DNA of 64,000 nt, from the NCBI GenBank assembly GCA_019359695.1, contig JAHHGV010000039.1, positions 1 to 64,000 on the forward strand, given 5' to 3'. Positions 48,099-56,864 of this stretch are shown here, piece by piece. The notes under the pieces are model-generated. The model saw only the letters and a program-made list of their open reading frames with translations. It was not told where the DNA came from and did not search any database. A program made the position numbers and the translations under genes. Position 1 is the first letter of the stretch; each line of letters starts with the position of its first letter. The stretch comes from Brasilonema angustatum HA4187-MV1. GTDB taxonomy: Bacteria > Cyanobacteriota > Cyanobacteriia > Cyanobacteriales > Nostocaceae.

Positions 48099-48341
48099 CT
48101 AAGGGGTGGGGTACTTTGGCGTAGCTAAAAGCGGGGTGAGGTTCTCCGCGATGTGTTTTCTCGTTCCCTGGCAAAGCCTTACTCTCACCTTCTCCTGTAG
48201 AGCAGCGATAGCTTCGCTGCTGCGCTCCGCGCAGATCGCCTCCTCACGGGTTTGAGCCAATGCCACACAATCAGCCAACTCTGGCACTGATGCCATAAAA
48301 TACCCCGACTCAACCCGTTCAACCAGAACATGAAGGGACAT
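48099..48341 (-). CDS. HicB-like antitoxin-type protein with in-frame repeat
   Basis: From ATG 48341 the protein has 80 residues and starts MSLHVLVERVESGYFMASVPEL, the beta-strand core of HicB/UPF0150 proteins. The stretch CAERSSE after TREEAI comes from a palindromic repeat (GCTTCGCTGCTGCGCTCCGC). The C-terminus is also odd, ending ATPKYPTP, encoded by a CCTCCCC repeat. No HicA toxin gene is adjacent. An upstream in-frame Met would add 20 residues. It may be a decayed antitoxin or an orphan HicB-like protein. Confidence 0.6.
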   Translation of the reverse strand: MSLHVLVERVESGYFMASVPELADCVALAQTREEAICAERSSEAIAALQEKVRVRLCQGTRKHIAENLTPLLATPKYPTP

Positions 48342-48438
48342 TTTCTTCAAACTTGCAATGGCTTGAAAATTCATAGACGGCGATACCAGCTTACCTTTCA
48401 CTATGATAATGCCTCCGCCACCCTTATTATAAACTCGC

Positions 48439-48747
48439 TCAGGCTACATCATTCAACGGAAGTTTAGGTATTTGATTGTAAACTTCTGCATTCTCTTCAA
48501 GAGCTTGACGTAAATCGTATTGTGTTTGTAAATTCAACCAAAACTGAGCGCTGTTACCAAAATAGCGAGATAAACGTAAAGCTGTATCTGCTGTAATACT
48601 GCGTTTTCCAGATAAAATTTCACTAACTCGTGTCTGAGATACACCGATATCTTTGCTCAATCGATAAGGGGTGATACTGAGTGGCTCTAAAAATTCTAGT
48701 TGCAAGATTTCGCCAGGGTGGATATTTGGCAGACGGTTGTTGTTCAT
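48439..48747 (-). CDS. higA: HigA-family antitoxin (XRE regulator)
   Basis: The 102-residue protein has the HigA pattern: NIHPGEILQLEFLEPLSIT (the HigA signature), a helix-turn-helix RLSKDIGVSQTRVSEILSGKR, TADTALRLSRYFGNSAQFW and NLQTQYDLR. HigA normally represses its operon and neutralises the HigB mRNase encoded just upstream. Here only the end of higB is left. ATG 48747 is preferred to a frame start 9 codons earlier. The protein is therefore an orphan antitoxin that could still bind DNA or a HigB from another locus. Confidence 0.85.
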   Translation of the reverse strand: MNNNRLPNIHPGEILQLEFLEPLSITPYRLSKDIGVSQTRVSEILSGKRSITADTALRLSRYFGNSAQFWLNLQTQYDLRQALEENAEVYNQIPKLPLNDVA

Positions 48748-48766
48748 AATTATTGACCTGCGGAGC

Positions 48767-48820
48767 GTGCTCATCTACCATTTCAACTTCCAAAGCATTG
48801 TTCTCATACCAAATCCGGAT
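48767..48820 (-). pseudogene. higB: Remnant of the higB toxin gene
   Basis: Upstream of higA a minus-strand frame reads RIWYENNALEVEMVDEH, which matches the conserved C-terminus of HigB (QWRICFVW..EVEIVDYH). A stop lies two codons before it and the rest of the toxin is missing. The sequence changes to spacer and to the modular repeat at about 48845. The toxin was truncated by deletion or by repeat-mediated rearrangement. Confidence 0.7.
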
Positions 48821-48844
48821 CTAATACCCCCTTTATTATTTAGT

Positions 48845-48940
48845 CCGCGTAGGCGGTGAGTCCAGCGCTGCGGGAGGGTTTCCCTCCGCAGGCGACTGGC
48901 GTATGCGCAAAGCGCACGCCCAGAGGTCTTCCCCGAAGGG
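48845..48940. repeat. Dispersed GC-rich modular repeat
   Basis: CCAGCGCTGCGGGAGGGTTT, CCCTCCGCAGGCGACTGGCG and GCCCAGAGGTCTTCCCCGAA form one copy of the family, ending in GGGAC. Confidence 0.85.
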
Positions 48941-48942
48941 AC

Positions 48943-49002
48943 TTTGTTTGTGTAGCCGCGATTTCTAATCGCTTTGTTTGTGTAGCCGCGATTTCTAATC
49001 GC
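48943..49002. repeat. Perfect tandem 30-bp repeat
   Basis: The 30-base unit TTTGTTTGTGTAGCCGCGAT plus TTCTAATCGC occurs twice, exactly. Each unit ends in the small palindrome GCGATTTCTAATCGC. Confidence 0.9.
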
Positions 49003-49146
49003 CTGGGTTAAAAGGGGGTTATAAAAGCGGATTTGTTCTCATCTGTCCAAACAAAGCAGATTCGTCATTGATCGTTATAGCAATAAGTAACGCATCATGA
49101 TGACAACGTTAAAATAAACCCATCAATACCTGATACCATACAAGCC

Positions 49147-49821
49147 ATGTCCCTCGCCAAAGAAATAGACTTTCCTCAAGATATCCCAGAAGATGTTATC
49201 CTTCCTCCATGTGATTTATATAGTGACGAACCTCCCTTAGAAACAGAACTACATTTCGAGCAAATAATTCTACTTTTTAAATGCTTGGAATGGTTGTGGC
49301 GAGACAGGACTGATTTTTACGCTGCTGGCAATCTGACTATTTATTACAGCCTCAGCAAACGCAAATCAGAAGACTTCCGAGGGCCAGATTTTTTCGTCGT
49401 GCTAGACACAGAACGCAAAACCCGCAAAAGTTGGGCAGTCTGGGAAGAAAAAGGTAAATATCCTAATGTTATTCTAGACATGCTTTCGGAATCAACTGCT
49501 AATACTGACAAAGAACTTAAGAAAAAACTTTATCAAGATACCTTCCGTACTCCCGATTATTTTTGGTTTGATCCATACACACTAGAGTTTGCTGGATTCC
49601 ATTTAGTGGATGGCAAGTATCAACCCTTAGAAGCAAATCATCAAGGGCATTTGTGGAGTCAGCAACTAGATTTATATCTAGGAATTCATCAAGGTTTATT
49701 GCGATTTTTTACAGCATCAGGACAGTTAGTTCCAACACCAGAAGAAGAGGCTGAGTCTGAACGTCAACAAAAAGAATTAGCACTCAGTAAAGCTGAAAGA
49801 TTAGCCGCTAAATTGCGATAA
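49147..49821 (+). CDS. Uma2-family protein with shortened tail
   Basis: This 224-residue Uma2 (DUF820) PD-(D/E)XK protein has PDFFVVLDTE (Asp), VILDMLSEST and KKKLYQDTFRTPDYFWFDP segments. A C-terminal Gln/Glu-rich coiled coil ends ERLAAKLR. The next codon is TAA, and the frame then continues LNIDPNTI to a TAG. Relatives end in AKLRELNIDPN, so GAA probably became TAA and cut eight residues. The cut is small and the protein core is intact. The ILDMLSEST motif has Asp where family members often have Glu, so the activity cannot be judged. Confidence 0.8.
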   Translation: MSLAKEIDFPQDIPEDVILPPCDLYSDEPPLETELHFEQIILLFKCLEWLWRDRTDFYAAGNLTIYYSLSKRKSEDFRGPDFFVVLDTERKTRKSWAVWEEKGKYPNVILDMLSESTANTDKELKKKLYQDTFRTPDYFWFDPYTLEFAGFHLVDGKYQPLEANHQGHLWSQQLDLYLGIHQGLLRFFTASGQLVPTPEEEAESERQQKELALSKAERLAAKLR

Positions 49822-49888
49822 TTAAACATTGACCCTAATACAATTTAGAGCATTTTCAGTTAACAGTTATCAGTTATCAGAAATATAC

Positions 49889-49953
49889 GTAGGGTGGGCA
49901 ATACTCACTATATCTGGGTTATATCTAAATTTTGGTGAGCATTGCCCACCTTA
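49889..49953. repeat. GTAGGGTGGGCA-type hairpin repeat
   Basis: GTAGGGTGGGCAATACTCAC and GTGAGCATTGCCCACC pair across an AT-rich loop of about 30 bases, a longer relative of the hairpin at 34184-34217. It fills the gap between the Uma2 gene and mobA. Confidence 0.7.
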
Positions 49954-50018
49954 GAGATACTTAAATTTTTTCAAAAATCAAACCGGATTGCTATAGTTCT
50001 CAGTTATCGGGTAAGCTA

Positions 50019-50630
50019 ATGCACCTTTCAAGCATAGTCTTAGCAGGCGGAAAAAGTTCTCGCATGGGACGGGATAAAGCATTGATTCCCATTCAAGGCG
50101 TACCCCTGTTGCAATTGGTTTGTCGAATTGCTGAAAGTTGTGCTGATACAGTGTATGTAGTAACACCCTGGCAAGAACGCTATCAACATTTGTTACCATC
50201 TACAGTTCAGTTTATCAAAGAAGTGCCTTTGTCTGGTGAAACTGGCAATCAATCGTTACCTCACGGACCAATTATTGGATTTGCTCAAGCACTGGAGTAT
50301 GTACAAACAGATTGGGTGCTGCTGCTGGCTTGCGATTTACCTAAGTTGCGCGTTGAGGTGTTGCAAGAATGGGCGGCTGTATTGGATAGTGTGGAAGGTG
50401 AAGCAATCGCTGCTCTAGTTCCTCAAGCTAAAGGATGGGAACCACTGTGCGGTTTTTATCGCCGTCGCTGTTTACCTAGTTTGGTGGAGTATATCAATCA
50501 AGGGGGGCGATCGTTTCAGGAATGGCTGAAGTGTCATCCCGTGCAAGCATTACCTTTACCAGATCCAGAAATGCTTTTTAACTGTAATACACAAGACGAT
50601 TTATTTCGATTCCAATCTCAGGTACAATAA
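50019..50630 (+). CDS. mobA: Molybdenum cofactor guanylyltransferase
   Basis: MobA adds GMP to molybdopterin, the last step for bis-MGD enzymes such as cyanobacterial nitrate reductase. The 203-residue protein has the nucleotidyltransferase motif LAGGKSSRMGRDKAL (8-22), LLACDLPKL (metal Asp), and WEPLCGFYRR. It stands alone and shares the pathway with moaA. The start ATG 50019 has AAGC-type rather than a strong ribosome site. Confidence 0.94.
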   Translation: MHLSSIVLAGGKSSRMGRDKALIPIQGVPLLQLVCRIAESCADTVYVVTPWQERYQHLLPSTVQFIKEVPLSGETGNQSLPHGPIIGFAQALEYVQTDWVLLLACDLPKLRVEVLQEWAAVLDSVEGEAIAALVPQAKGWEPLCGFYRRRCLPSLVEYINQGGRSFQEWLKCHPVQALPLPDPEMLFNCNTQDDLFRFQSQVQ

Positions 50631-50814
50631 GGGATTACAATTGCAATCTTGTGCAGGAGTAGGTGTAGCTTAGCTACATCCTAGGTAGGTCAACATTGAA
50701 AAACGTAAAATAGAGTCTTTGCGATTACGTAATGACATTTCACGTTTAATTAGGTTGAGCGACTTAATATCTGTGTTACTTATAACTTACTTCCTCTAGC
50801 CTGTGTTGGCGACG

Positions 50815-51336
50815 ATGAAACATACCTTATCAGTACTTGTCGAAGATGAAGCGGGAGTTCTTTCCCGTATTTCTAGCTTATTTGCCCGTCGCGGCTTTAA
50901 CATAGAAAGCCTTGCCGTTGGTCCTGCTGAGCAATCAGGAATTTCTCGGATTACAATGGTAGTCCCTGGTGATGACCGCGTGATTGAACAACTCATTAAG
51001 CAACTATATAAACTGATCAACGTTTTGAAAGTGCAGAACGTTACGGAAATTCCTTGCGTGGAACGAGAATTGATGTTGCTTAAAGTGAATGCAACCAGCA
51101 GCAGTCGTTCAGAAATTGTCGGAATAGCTCAGATTTTTCGGGCGAGAGTCGTAGATGTGGCAGAAGATTCTGTTACTCTCGAAGTTGTGGGAGATCCAGG
51201 TAAAATGGTGGCAATTGTACAAGTGCTGCAAAAATTTGGCTTAAAAGAAATCGCTCGCACCGGCAAAATTGCTTTAACTCGTGAGTCTGGTGTAAATACT
51301 GAGTTGCTGAAGTCTTTGGAAGCAAAGGTTTCCTGA
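50815..51336 (+). CDS. ilvN: Acetolactate synthase small (regulatory) subunit
   Basis: IlvN/IlvH activates the catalytic subunit of acetolactate synthase and gives valine feedback in branched-chain amino acid synthesis. The 173-residue protein starts [20 protein letters not shown] and has an ACT domain (about 4-78: [21 protein letters not shown]). The conserved C-terminal domain ELMLLKVNA, then FRARVVDVA, runs to about residue 160. ATG 50815 is the conserved start. The frame can be extended by four codons to a GTG, which is not needed. The catalytic subunit is elsewhere. Confidence 0.96.
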   Translation: MKHTLSVLVEDEAGVLSRISSLFARRGFNIESLAVGPAEQSGISRITMVVPGDDRVIEQLIKQLYKLINVLKVQNVTEIPCVERELMLLKVNATSSSRSEIVGIAQIFRARVVDVAEDSVTLEVVGDPGKMVAIVQVLQKFGLKEIARTGKIALTRESGVNTELLKSLEAKVS

Positions 51337-51354
51337 GAAGCCGAATCGCCCGTT

Positions 51355-51505
51355 TTGCGTCACCCTCACGCTTGTTCTGGCGTGTGTAAGGGTTTGAACA
51401 CCTACAACGCGCTTGTGCCTCAAGTCGGGGAACCCGGACGCCAGATACCTACGGAGGGAGACCCTCATCAAGTACTGGCTCCCCACGGCACTGGCTCCCC
51501 TTACA
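51355..51505. repeat. Dispersed GC-rich modular repeats
   Basis: CCGGACGCCAGATACCTACG, GAGGGAGACCCTCATCAAG and CACGGCACTGGCTCCCC are modules of the family, placed between ilvN and the pentapeptide gene, which converge. Confidence 0.75.
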
Positions 51506-51560
51506 CCCCTATACCCCTTGCCCAAACCCTTGATTTCTCGTTTCCATGCGTAAGTCTTAG

Positions 51561-53807
51561 TTACTTCAGATAAATCAACAAATTCAATCCCGGAATTGTG
51601 CGAGACAGAGTCCACAAAAGTAGCGTGATGTAGAGTATACCCAAAATCCACTGATACCAAGCAAGTGTGGTGATGATGCCTGGGAGGTGTTCATCTCGCA
51701 AACGAATGTCATTGAAGCCCAATTTTAGTAAGTTGTTAAGGCTAAAGTCGTAATAGTTAAGCCAATTCCAGCGGCGATCGCACAACAAAGGCAAATATCG
51801 CTCACGAAACATTTCATACCTAGGTATGACTGGCAAACGTCCAATCAGTAATCGTAACTGCCGCAAAGTTCCATCTTCTTTGAAGTAGGAAATGTCCATT
51901 AAGTTATGGTAGCGTCCTTGTTGGTAAAGTCGGAATAATAAAGTTATTGGCAAGGGGACAATAATAACGAAAAGACACCCTAGTGTGAGCCAAGGTTGTT
52001 CTGCACTCCAAAAGATGGCTAAGATCCCAAATAGTGAAAGTAGAGTGAAACTACTTAGCATCCAAATAGTTTCGTAAGCTGTGGGAAGAATTGGTGCTGG
52101 AAGCAAGCGACGGAAACGATCAAGAAGCCAAAATAGGAATCCAAAGTAGGCGATCGCAATCAACCCCACACCAATTACCAGCCAAAAATCTGTACCATAC
52201 CCAGAAAGCAGCAGCAGTAAACTCAACATCAACCAATTCCATGCTTGCAGTAACCACTTAAATGGTGAAAGGGGTTCATCAACTATTAACAGTGAACTGA
52301 CTCGCGTGTATGTGTCATAATCCATATCAGCTAAAGTGAGTAACTCAGTTTTGTGATGAAATAGTTGTTGAAAACGCTGGGTGGCGATCGCTGTTGCTTG
52401 AGTTTCCGAAAAACCCAGATTCATCAAACGTTCTTGGGAAGCAGTGTTTATGTTCGTACCTATCAGACGATGGCTTAAATCCTCTAATTGCAAACGCTGC
52501 TTTTTATACTCCCACTCATTAGCATCACTGATTTGCTGTAACTGACGGAAATTTTCTCCTAAATTCCGCAAGACGCTTTGATTCCCTTGTAATCCAGATA
52601 TCACAAGCTTTTTACCAATTTGACCTGGATTGCCTAAAATCTTTGCTTGGTTAGAGTTAAAAATCAGACTGGAGACATTCACATAAGCACTCTTTGCAAA
52701 TCCAGCATCACTAAAATCTGCAGAGTTGATAATACTAGCACCTTGCAGATTGATATCTTTGTTAAATTGTGTGTTTACAAAAGTGACAGCTTGCTCAAAT
52801 GTTGTTTCTACAAAAAAGAGAAACTGTCTGAACATAGCTTTATTAAACTGTGCTTGATCGGAAAAACGTGCATTAGAAAAATCAGTATTTCCTTGCCATT
52901 GTACACGACTAAATTTAGTCAATTGCTTAAAATCTACCTGGGTAAAATTGGCTATATCCTCAAAAGTGCTGTCTTGGAAATTTGTACTTTGCTGAAATTT
53001 CGCTTGCTTAAAATTAGCTTTATCAAAAAATATACTGCCTTGAAACTGGCTTTCTTTCTTAAAAGTTGCACTACCAAAGTTAACTGCACGACTGAATCTT
53101 GTTTCAGTCCAATTTACCTGTTGATTAAAAATAGCACCTTGAGCATCTACAGGCTGAAGGAAAAATGTATTCGCAAACTGCACAGTTCCGTCGAAGCTAG
53201 TTTCCAGCAGTGTCAACGAACCACGAAAAACACTGATTTCACTTGATAAAGGTAACTGAGTTGCTAAAAGCGACTTACAATCTTTAGAACTAGGAAAAGC
53301 CAAGGCAAGTGACTGCAAACAAATTTCGCGTAGACGTTCTAATTGTTCTTGTTCGGTTGAGATCAAAATGGGGGCGAGTGCTTGAGTATACAAAGGCGTT
53401 CTCAAACTCAAATTACTACCAATAAAATCTCCCTGAATCAGAGAACGACTTAAGTCTAAACCCAAAGGTTTTGAGCCTGCTTTTTGCAATTCCTTTCGCA
53501 AAATTTGATAAAAACTATCTCGGAAGCTAGCATTTTCTGGTCGTAAATCTATCACCATCTTCTGTAAATCTACCACAACACTACCTTCACGAAGAATGGG
53601 TGTATCCAGTCGTTCTTGCAACAATTCTGGAGTTAAAGGAGTACGTTCTATTTGTTCAGGTGCACCCCATGCGGGTAGAGGTTGTAACAACAACAGTAGC
53701 GCACATAGACTCATCAACCAGCCAGCCGTTTTCAGCCAATCTACCCAAATAACCTCGTTACCAGGCTGCAGCCTGGTAATGCATTCAAAGAGGCTCCGCC
53801 TCGTCAT
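51561..53807 (-). CDS. Pentapeptide-repeat membrane protein
   Basis: From ATG 53807 the protein has 748 residues. It begins with a palindromic-repeat-derived N-terminus (MTRRSLFECITRLQPGNEV), then a hydrophobic segment (about 28-42) like a signal peptide ending PAWGA. It then has an extracytoplasmic part with A(D/N)LxxA-type pentapeptides (FxxAxF: FRGSLT, FSRAVNF, FSNARFSDQAQF and many more, about 190-380). A helical linker follows, then five membrane helices (about 525-660) and a C-terminal loop. Pentapeptide repeats fold as a right-handed beta-helix. The binding partner is unknown. A native start may lie after the repeat, at a GTG before IWVDWLKTAG. A longer frame from 53951 is unlikely. 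Confidence 0.8.
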   Translation of the reverse strand: MTRRSLFECITRLQPGNEVIWVDWLKTAGWLMSLCALLLLLQPLPAWGAPEQIERTPLTPELLQERLDTPILREGSVVVDLQKMVIDLRPENASFRDSFYQILRKELQKAGSKPLGLDLSRSLIQGDFIGSNLSLRTPLYTQALAPILISTEQEQLERLREICLQSLALAFPSSKDCKSLLATQLPLSSEISVFRGSLTLLETSFDGTVQFANTFFLQPVDAQGAIFNQQVNWTETRFSRAVNFGSATFKKESQFQGSIFFDKANFKQAKFQQSTNFQDSTFEDIANFTQVDFKQLTKFSRVQWQGNTDFSNARFSDQAQFNKAMFRQFLFFVETTFEQAVTFVNTQFNKDINLQGASIINSADFSDAGFAKSAYVNVSSLIFNSNQAKILGNPGQIGKKLVISGLQGNQSVLRNLGENFRQLQQISDANEWEYKKQRLQLEDLSHRLIGTNINTASQERLMNLGFSETQATAIATQRFQQLFHHKTELLTLADMDYDTYTRVSSLLIVDEPLSPFKWLLQAWNWLMLSLLLLLSGYGTDFWLVIGVGLIAIAYFGFLFWLLDRFRRLLPAPILPTAYETIWMLSSFTLLSLFGILAIFWSAEQPWLTLGCLFVIIVPLPITLLFRLYQQGRYHNLMDISYFKEDGTLRQLRLLIGRLPVIPRYEMFRERYLPLLCDRRWNWLNYYDFSLNNLLKLGFNDIRLRDEHLPGIITTLAWYQWILGILYITLLLWTLSRTIPGLNLLIYLK
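53757..53807. repeat. REP-like palindrome at the pentapeptide gene 5' end
   Basis: ACCAGGCTGCAGCCTGGT and GAGGCTCCGCCTC are two hairpins joined by AATGCATTCAAA. This two-hairpin form recurs in Nostocales genomes. Here it supplies the first codons and the ATG of the gene. Confidence 0.7.
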
Positions 53808-53964
53808 AATATAAAAATGGAGATAAAAATGGAGGTAGAACCTCCTAGTTTTTACTCCCTGGTAGAACCAGAGAACAAGGAAAACGCTCCTGCACCACCA
53901 CAGATTCTTTCGGAGGGAAACCCTCCTCCGAACTGCTAGCTGTCTGACCAAAATAATTTTCGTA

Positions 53965-54972
53965 TCATTTATCTTCTACTAATAAGATAATTTTACCTGT
54001 TACAGACCCCGTTTCGAGCAAATGGTGAGCTTTCGCTGCTTTTTCTAGCGAAAAAGTATGATTAACTTGGATTTGCAATTTGCCTGCATCAATCCATTTT
54101 GCGCACTGTTCTAAAATTTCTGCTTGATGTTGCTGCGCTTCTACAATTCCTTGCAACATTGGTATTAGCATGAATTCTAAACCAATGCGGAGATTACGTT
54201 GTCTGGCAGATTTCCAAACGGTATTGGCATCTGGTTCTAGTATTGTGACTATGTCACCATAAACTCGCACTGCTGGAAAAGTTTTGTGCAAAGTCTCTGA
54301 GCCTACGGTGTCAAAAGCTAAGTCTACACCTTCCCCATTTGTCCAATCGAGTGCGGCTTGCACAAAGTCTCTCTGTTTGTAAAAAATAACATGGTCTGCA
54401 CCGAGCTTGTGAACAAAATCTGCTTTCTCCTGAGTACTTACAGTCGTGCAGACATTAGCACCTTTGAGCTTTGCCAATTGAATTGCTACATGCCCGACGC
54501 CGCCAGCACCTGCATGAATCAGTACCCGTTCTCCAGGTTCCAAGCGTCCCCGTTCGTATAAAGCTTCCCAGGCGGTAATCAGCACCAATGGTGCTGCTGC
54601 TGCTTCTGCAAAGGATATAGAAGCGGGTTTACGAGCAACAAATCGCTCATCAACAGTTGTATACTCAGCATAATTGCCTTGGTGTGCGCCCAAGCCACCA
54701 TGACAAAAATAGACTTCATCGCCTACGCGAAACTTTTGAACGCCAGCACCCACAGCCTCAACAACACCAGCACCATCACATCCTAAAATAGCAGGCATTC
54801 TATCGGGATAGAAAGTGCCACGTTTACGAAGTTTGGTGTCAATGGGGTTAATGCCTGCTGCTCGTAAGTGTACCAGAAGTTCAGTTTCTCCTAAACGAAC
54901 GCCAGGGTTTTGCACATCCTGTAGTTGCAGAACTTCGGGATCGCCAGCTGCTGTCATTAAAACTGCTTTCAT
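53965..54972 (-). CDS. MDR-family quinone/zinc-less alcohol dehydrogenase
   Basis: The 335-residue protein is a medium-chain reductase. Residues about 1-120 form the GroES-like catalytic fold (GINPIDTKLRKRGTFYP, then GCDGAGVVEAVGAGVQ). Residues about 140-270 form the nucleotide fold with VLIHAGAGGVGHVAIQLAK. The structural zinc cysteines are absent, as in quinone oxidoreductases (QOR/zeta-crystallin), so NADPH is a likely donor. ATG 54972 has AGAGGAAGAAG before it; a 13-residue longer frame is not needed. The substrate is unknown. It stands alone. Confidence 0.88.
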   Translation of the reverse strand: MKAVLMTAAGDPEVLQLQDVQNPGVRLGETELLVHLRAAGINPIDTKLRKRGTFYPDRMPAILGCDGAGVVEAVGAGVQKFRVGDEVYFCHGGLGAHQGNYAEYTTVDERFVARKPASISFAEAAAAPLVLITAWEALYERGRLEPGERVLIHAGAGGVGHVAIQLAKLKGANVCTTVSTQEKADFVHKLGADHVIFYKQRDFVQAALDWTNGEGVDLAFDTVGSETLHKTFPAVRVYGDIVTILEPDANTVWKSARQRNLRIGLEFMLIPMLQGIVEAQQHQAEILEQCAKWIDAGKLQIQVNHTFSLEKAAKAHHLLETGSVTGKIILLVEDK

Positions 54973-55222
54973 GACTTCTTCCTCTGTGTTAAAGGTAGTT
55001 GCACTTGACAATTTACCGCAAAGGGGAGGGCATTATGAGCAATTCAAAATTCAAAATATGTCCTACGAGTACGCTTGCTTGAAAAACTGTACAAATATAT
55101 ACTATTATTTTTTCTTACGTAGATAACTTGCTGTAGAGTAAGGACAATTCATCCTTTAACATCTTTTGCAAAATTCCCGCAACCAATGCGGTGGAGATAG
55201 ATAGCGGACTCCTTGAGCATCT

Positions 55223-55795
55223 CTATATTTCCGAGAATAAAACATCTTCGTAAACCTCTGCCAGGGAACAGGAAAAATTTACACTGGTTAACTCTAAATC
55301 TTGATTTCTTCTATAGCTGTAAAGCACCCATCTTCCTTCAGAATTGCGTCGAAAACAATCAACACGCTGGCGTGTTTGACTGATTAATACATATTCTTGC
55401 AATGTTTCTAATTCTTGATAGTCACTAAATTTATCGCCCCGGTCAAAAGCTTCTGTCGATGGTGATAAAACTTCTATAATTAAGCTGGGATAGCGTTTGA
55501 AATATTCAAATTTTGTATCTCGTTGGTCACAAGTGACCATGATATCAGGATAGTAGAAAATATTCAGTGTTTCGATGCGGGCTTTCATGTCAGCGACGTA
55601 AACACGACACCCTGTTCCTCGGATATGATTTCTTAGCAGGGTAACTAAGTTAGCTGTAATTGTTACATGAGCATCACTTGCACCAGACATTGCATAAATC
55701 TGCCCTTGAATATATTCATGTTTAATCGGGCTAGATTTTTCGGTTTCTAGGTACTGTTCTGGGGAAAGATAGGGATGAGATTGACTAAGAGTCAT
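55223..55795 (-). CDS. Uma2-family endonuclease-like protein
   Basis: This complete 190-residue Uma2 protein starts with MTLSQSHPYLSPEQYLETEK and has the typical HEYIQGQIYAMSGASDAH, YYPDIMVTCD (Asp), PSLIIEVLSPSTEAFDRGDKF (Glu of ExK-type site), and YQELETLQEYVLIS segments. The length fits the family and both ends look native, unlike the other two Uma2 genes in this window. Targets of these numerous cyanobacterial proteins are unknown. Confidence 0.9.
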   Translation of the reverse strand: MTLSQSHPYLSPEQYLETEKSSPIKHEYIQGQIYAMSGASDAHVTITANLVTLLRNHIRGTGCRVYVADMKARIETLNIFYYPDIMVTCDQRDTKFEYFKRYPSLIIEVLSPSTEAFDRGDKFSDYQELETLQEYVLISQTRQRVDCFRRNSEGRWVLYSYRRNQDLELTSVNFSCSLAEVYEDVLFSEI

Positions 55796-56519
55796 TGAAT
55801 AACTCCAATTGTATGGCTGTGGTTTCTCGTTGCTGGGGTTAGAAACTGTAACTTAATTTATACACATTTCTTTTCAGAACTAGTCAATTTTGAGTAGGTA
55901 TTGCTGAAAAGGTGCTAAAATATTACCTATAGTAACGGTTAACTACCGTGCCGTCAGAGGATAACCCTTCCAGCATAGACTGGCGTTTGATAAACGTGCC
56001 GCAGGCGAAGTGCAAGCTCCATAGACAAGCGAGTGCGGTCTTGGGGTTTGCCCAAGTGAAGCAACTCGCGTAGAGGGTCGTTAGTAGCGCCTCAAAAGAA
56101 GTTTTTTTATAACTTCGACACATATAGCGGTCAGTTAGACCGTTTTAGCCTGTGGACTGGATAATGCCGACATTGCCAGAATGAAGCAGGAAGTAAGCGT
56201 CAAGCTACACATGAGTAGATTTGTCTAGTTGTGAGTAGTTATGAATAGGTCTTATGTAACGGTTGTTTCGTTTCTATTTTAAGTTGGTACTTTGATTTAT
56301 TTTCTGCTTAGTGGGACTTGAGAAATTTTGGACATAAAAAGTACCTGAAACCCTTGCTGGGCAAGGAGAATACGTCAAGCAGGAAAAAACATCTCAACTT
56401 CAGTTAAATCAACAAACAGTGACTAATCGATGTAAAACCTCTACCCAATCTATGTTTGAGGCTATTTGAGCCTAGTTTTTTACAAAGTCCCATTAAAGCG
56501 AAACGGTGTAAGGGTGTAA

Positions 56520-56720
56520 GGGAGTCAGTACTTGATGAGGGTCTCCCTCCGTAGGTATCTGGTGAGACCAGCGCTGCAGGAGGGTTTCCCGACCTAGGCG
56601 ACTGGCGTTAGCGTTTGCGCAGCGCCCAGGGGCTAGCGGAACCGTTCGGCACGGGGCCGTGCCCGTTAGGCGCAGCCGTGGCGTTAGCCATAGGGCTCAG
56701 GTTCTTCCCGAAGGGCGTGA
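56520..56720. repeat. Long copy of the GC-rich modular repeat
   Basis: It contains CCAGCGCTGCAGGAGGGTTT, CGACCTAGGCGACTGGCG, GGGGCTAGCGGAACCGTTCG, GCACGGGGCCGTGCC and CATAGGGCTCAGGTTCTTCC. The same order, reversed and complemented, is at 15345-15600, and part is at the window end. Confidence 0.85.
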
Positions 56721-56864
56721 AAAAGGTGTTTGTTTCATTCATCACGGGTGGTGCGCCGCCTGTGTGTCGCTATCAGAAAACGGGCTTGGCACTGTGCCCT
56801 TACTGGAAGCCTAGGATGTTGGTGAATGGGGAGAGTTGAACCCTGGTGGATCCATACCAAAAAA

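Larger units (their letters stand above)
48748..49146. other. Spacer with higB remnant and repeats
   Basis: It contains the higB remnant (48767-48820), a modular repeat (48845-48940), two tandem 30-bp units (48943-49002), and an AT-rich part before the Uma2 gene. No intact gene is seen. Confidence 0.6.
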
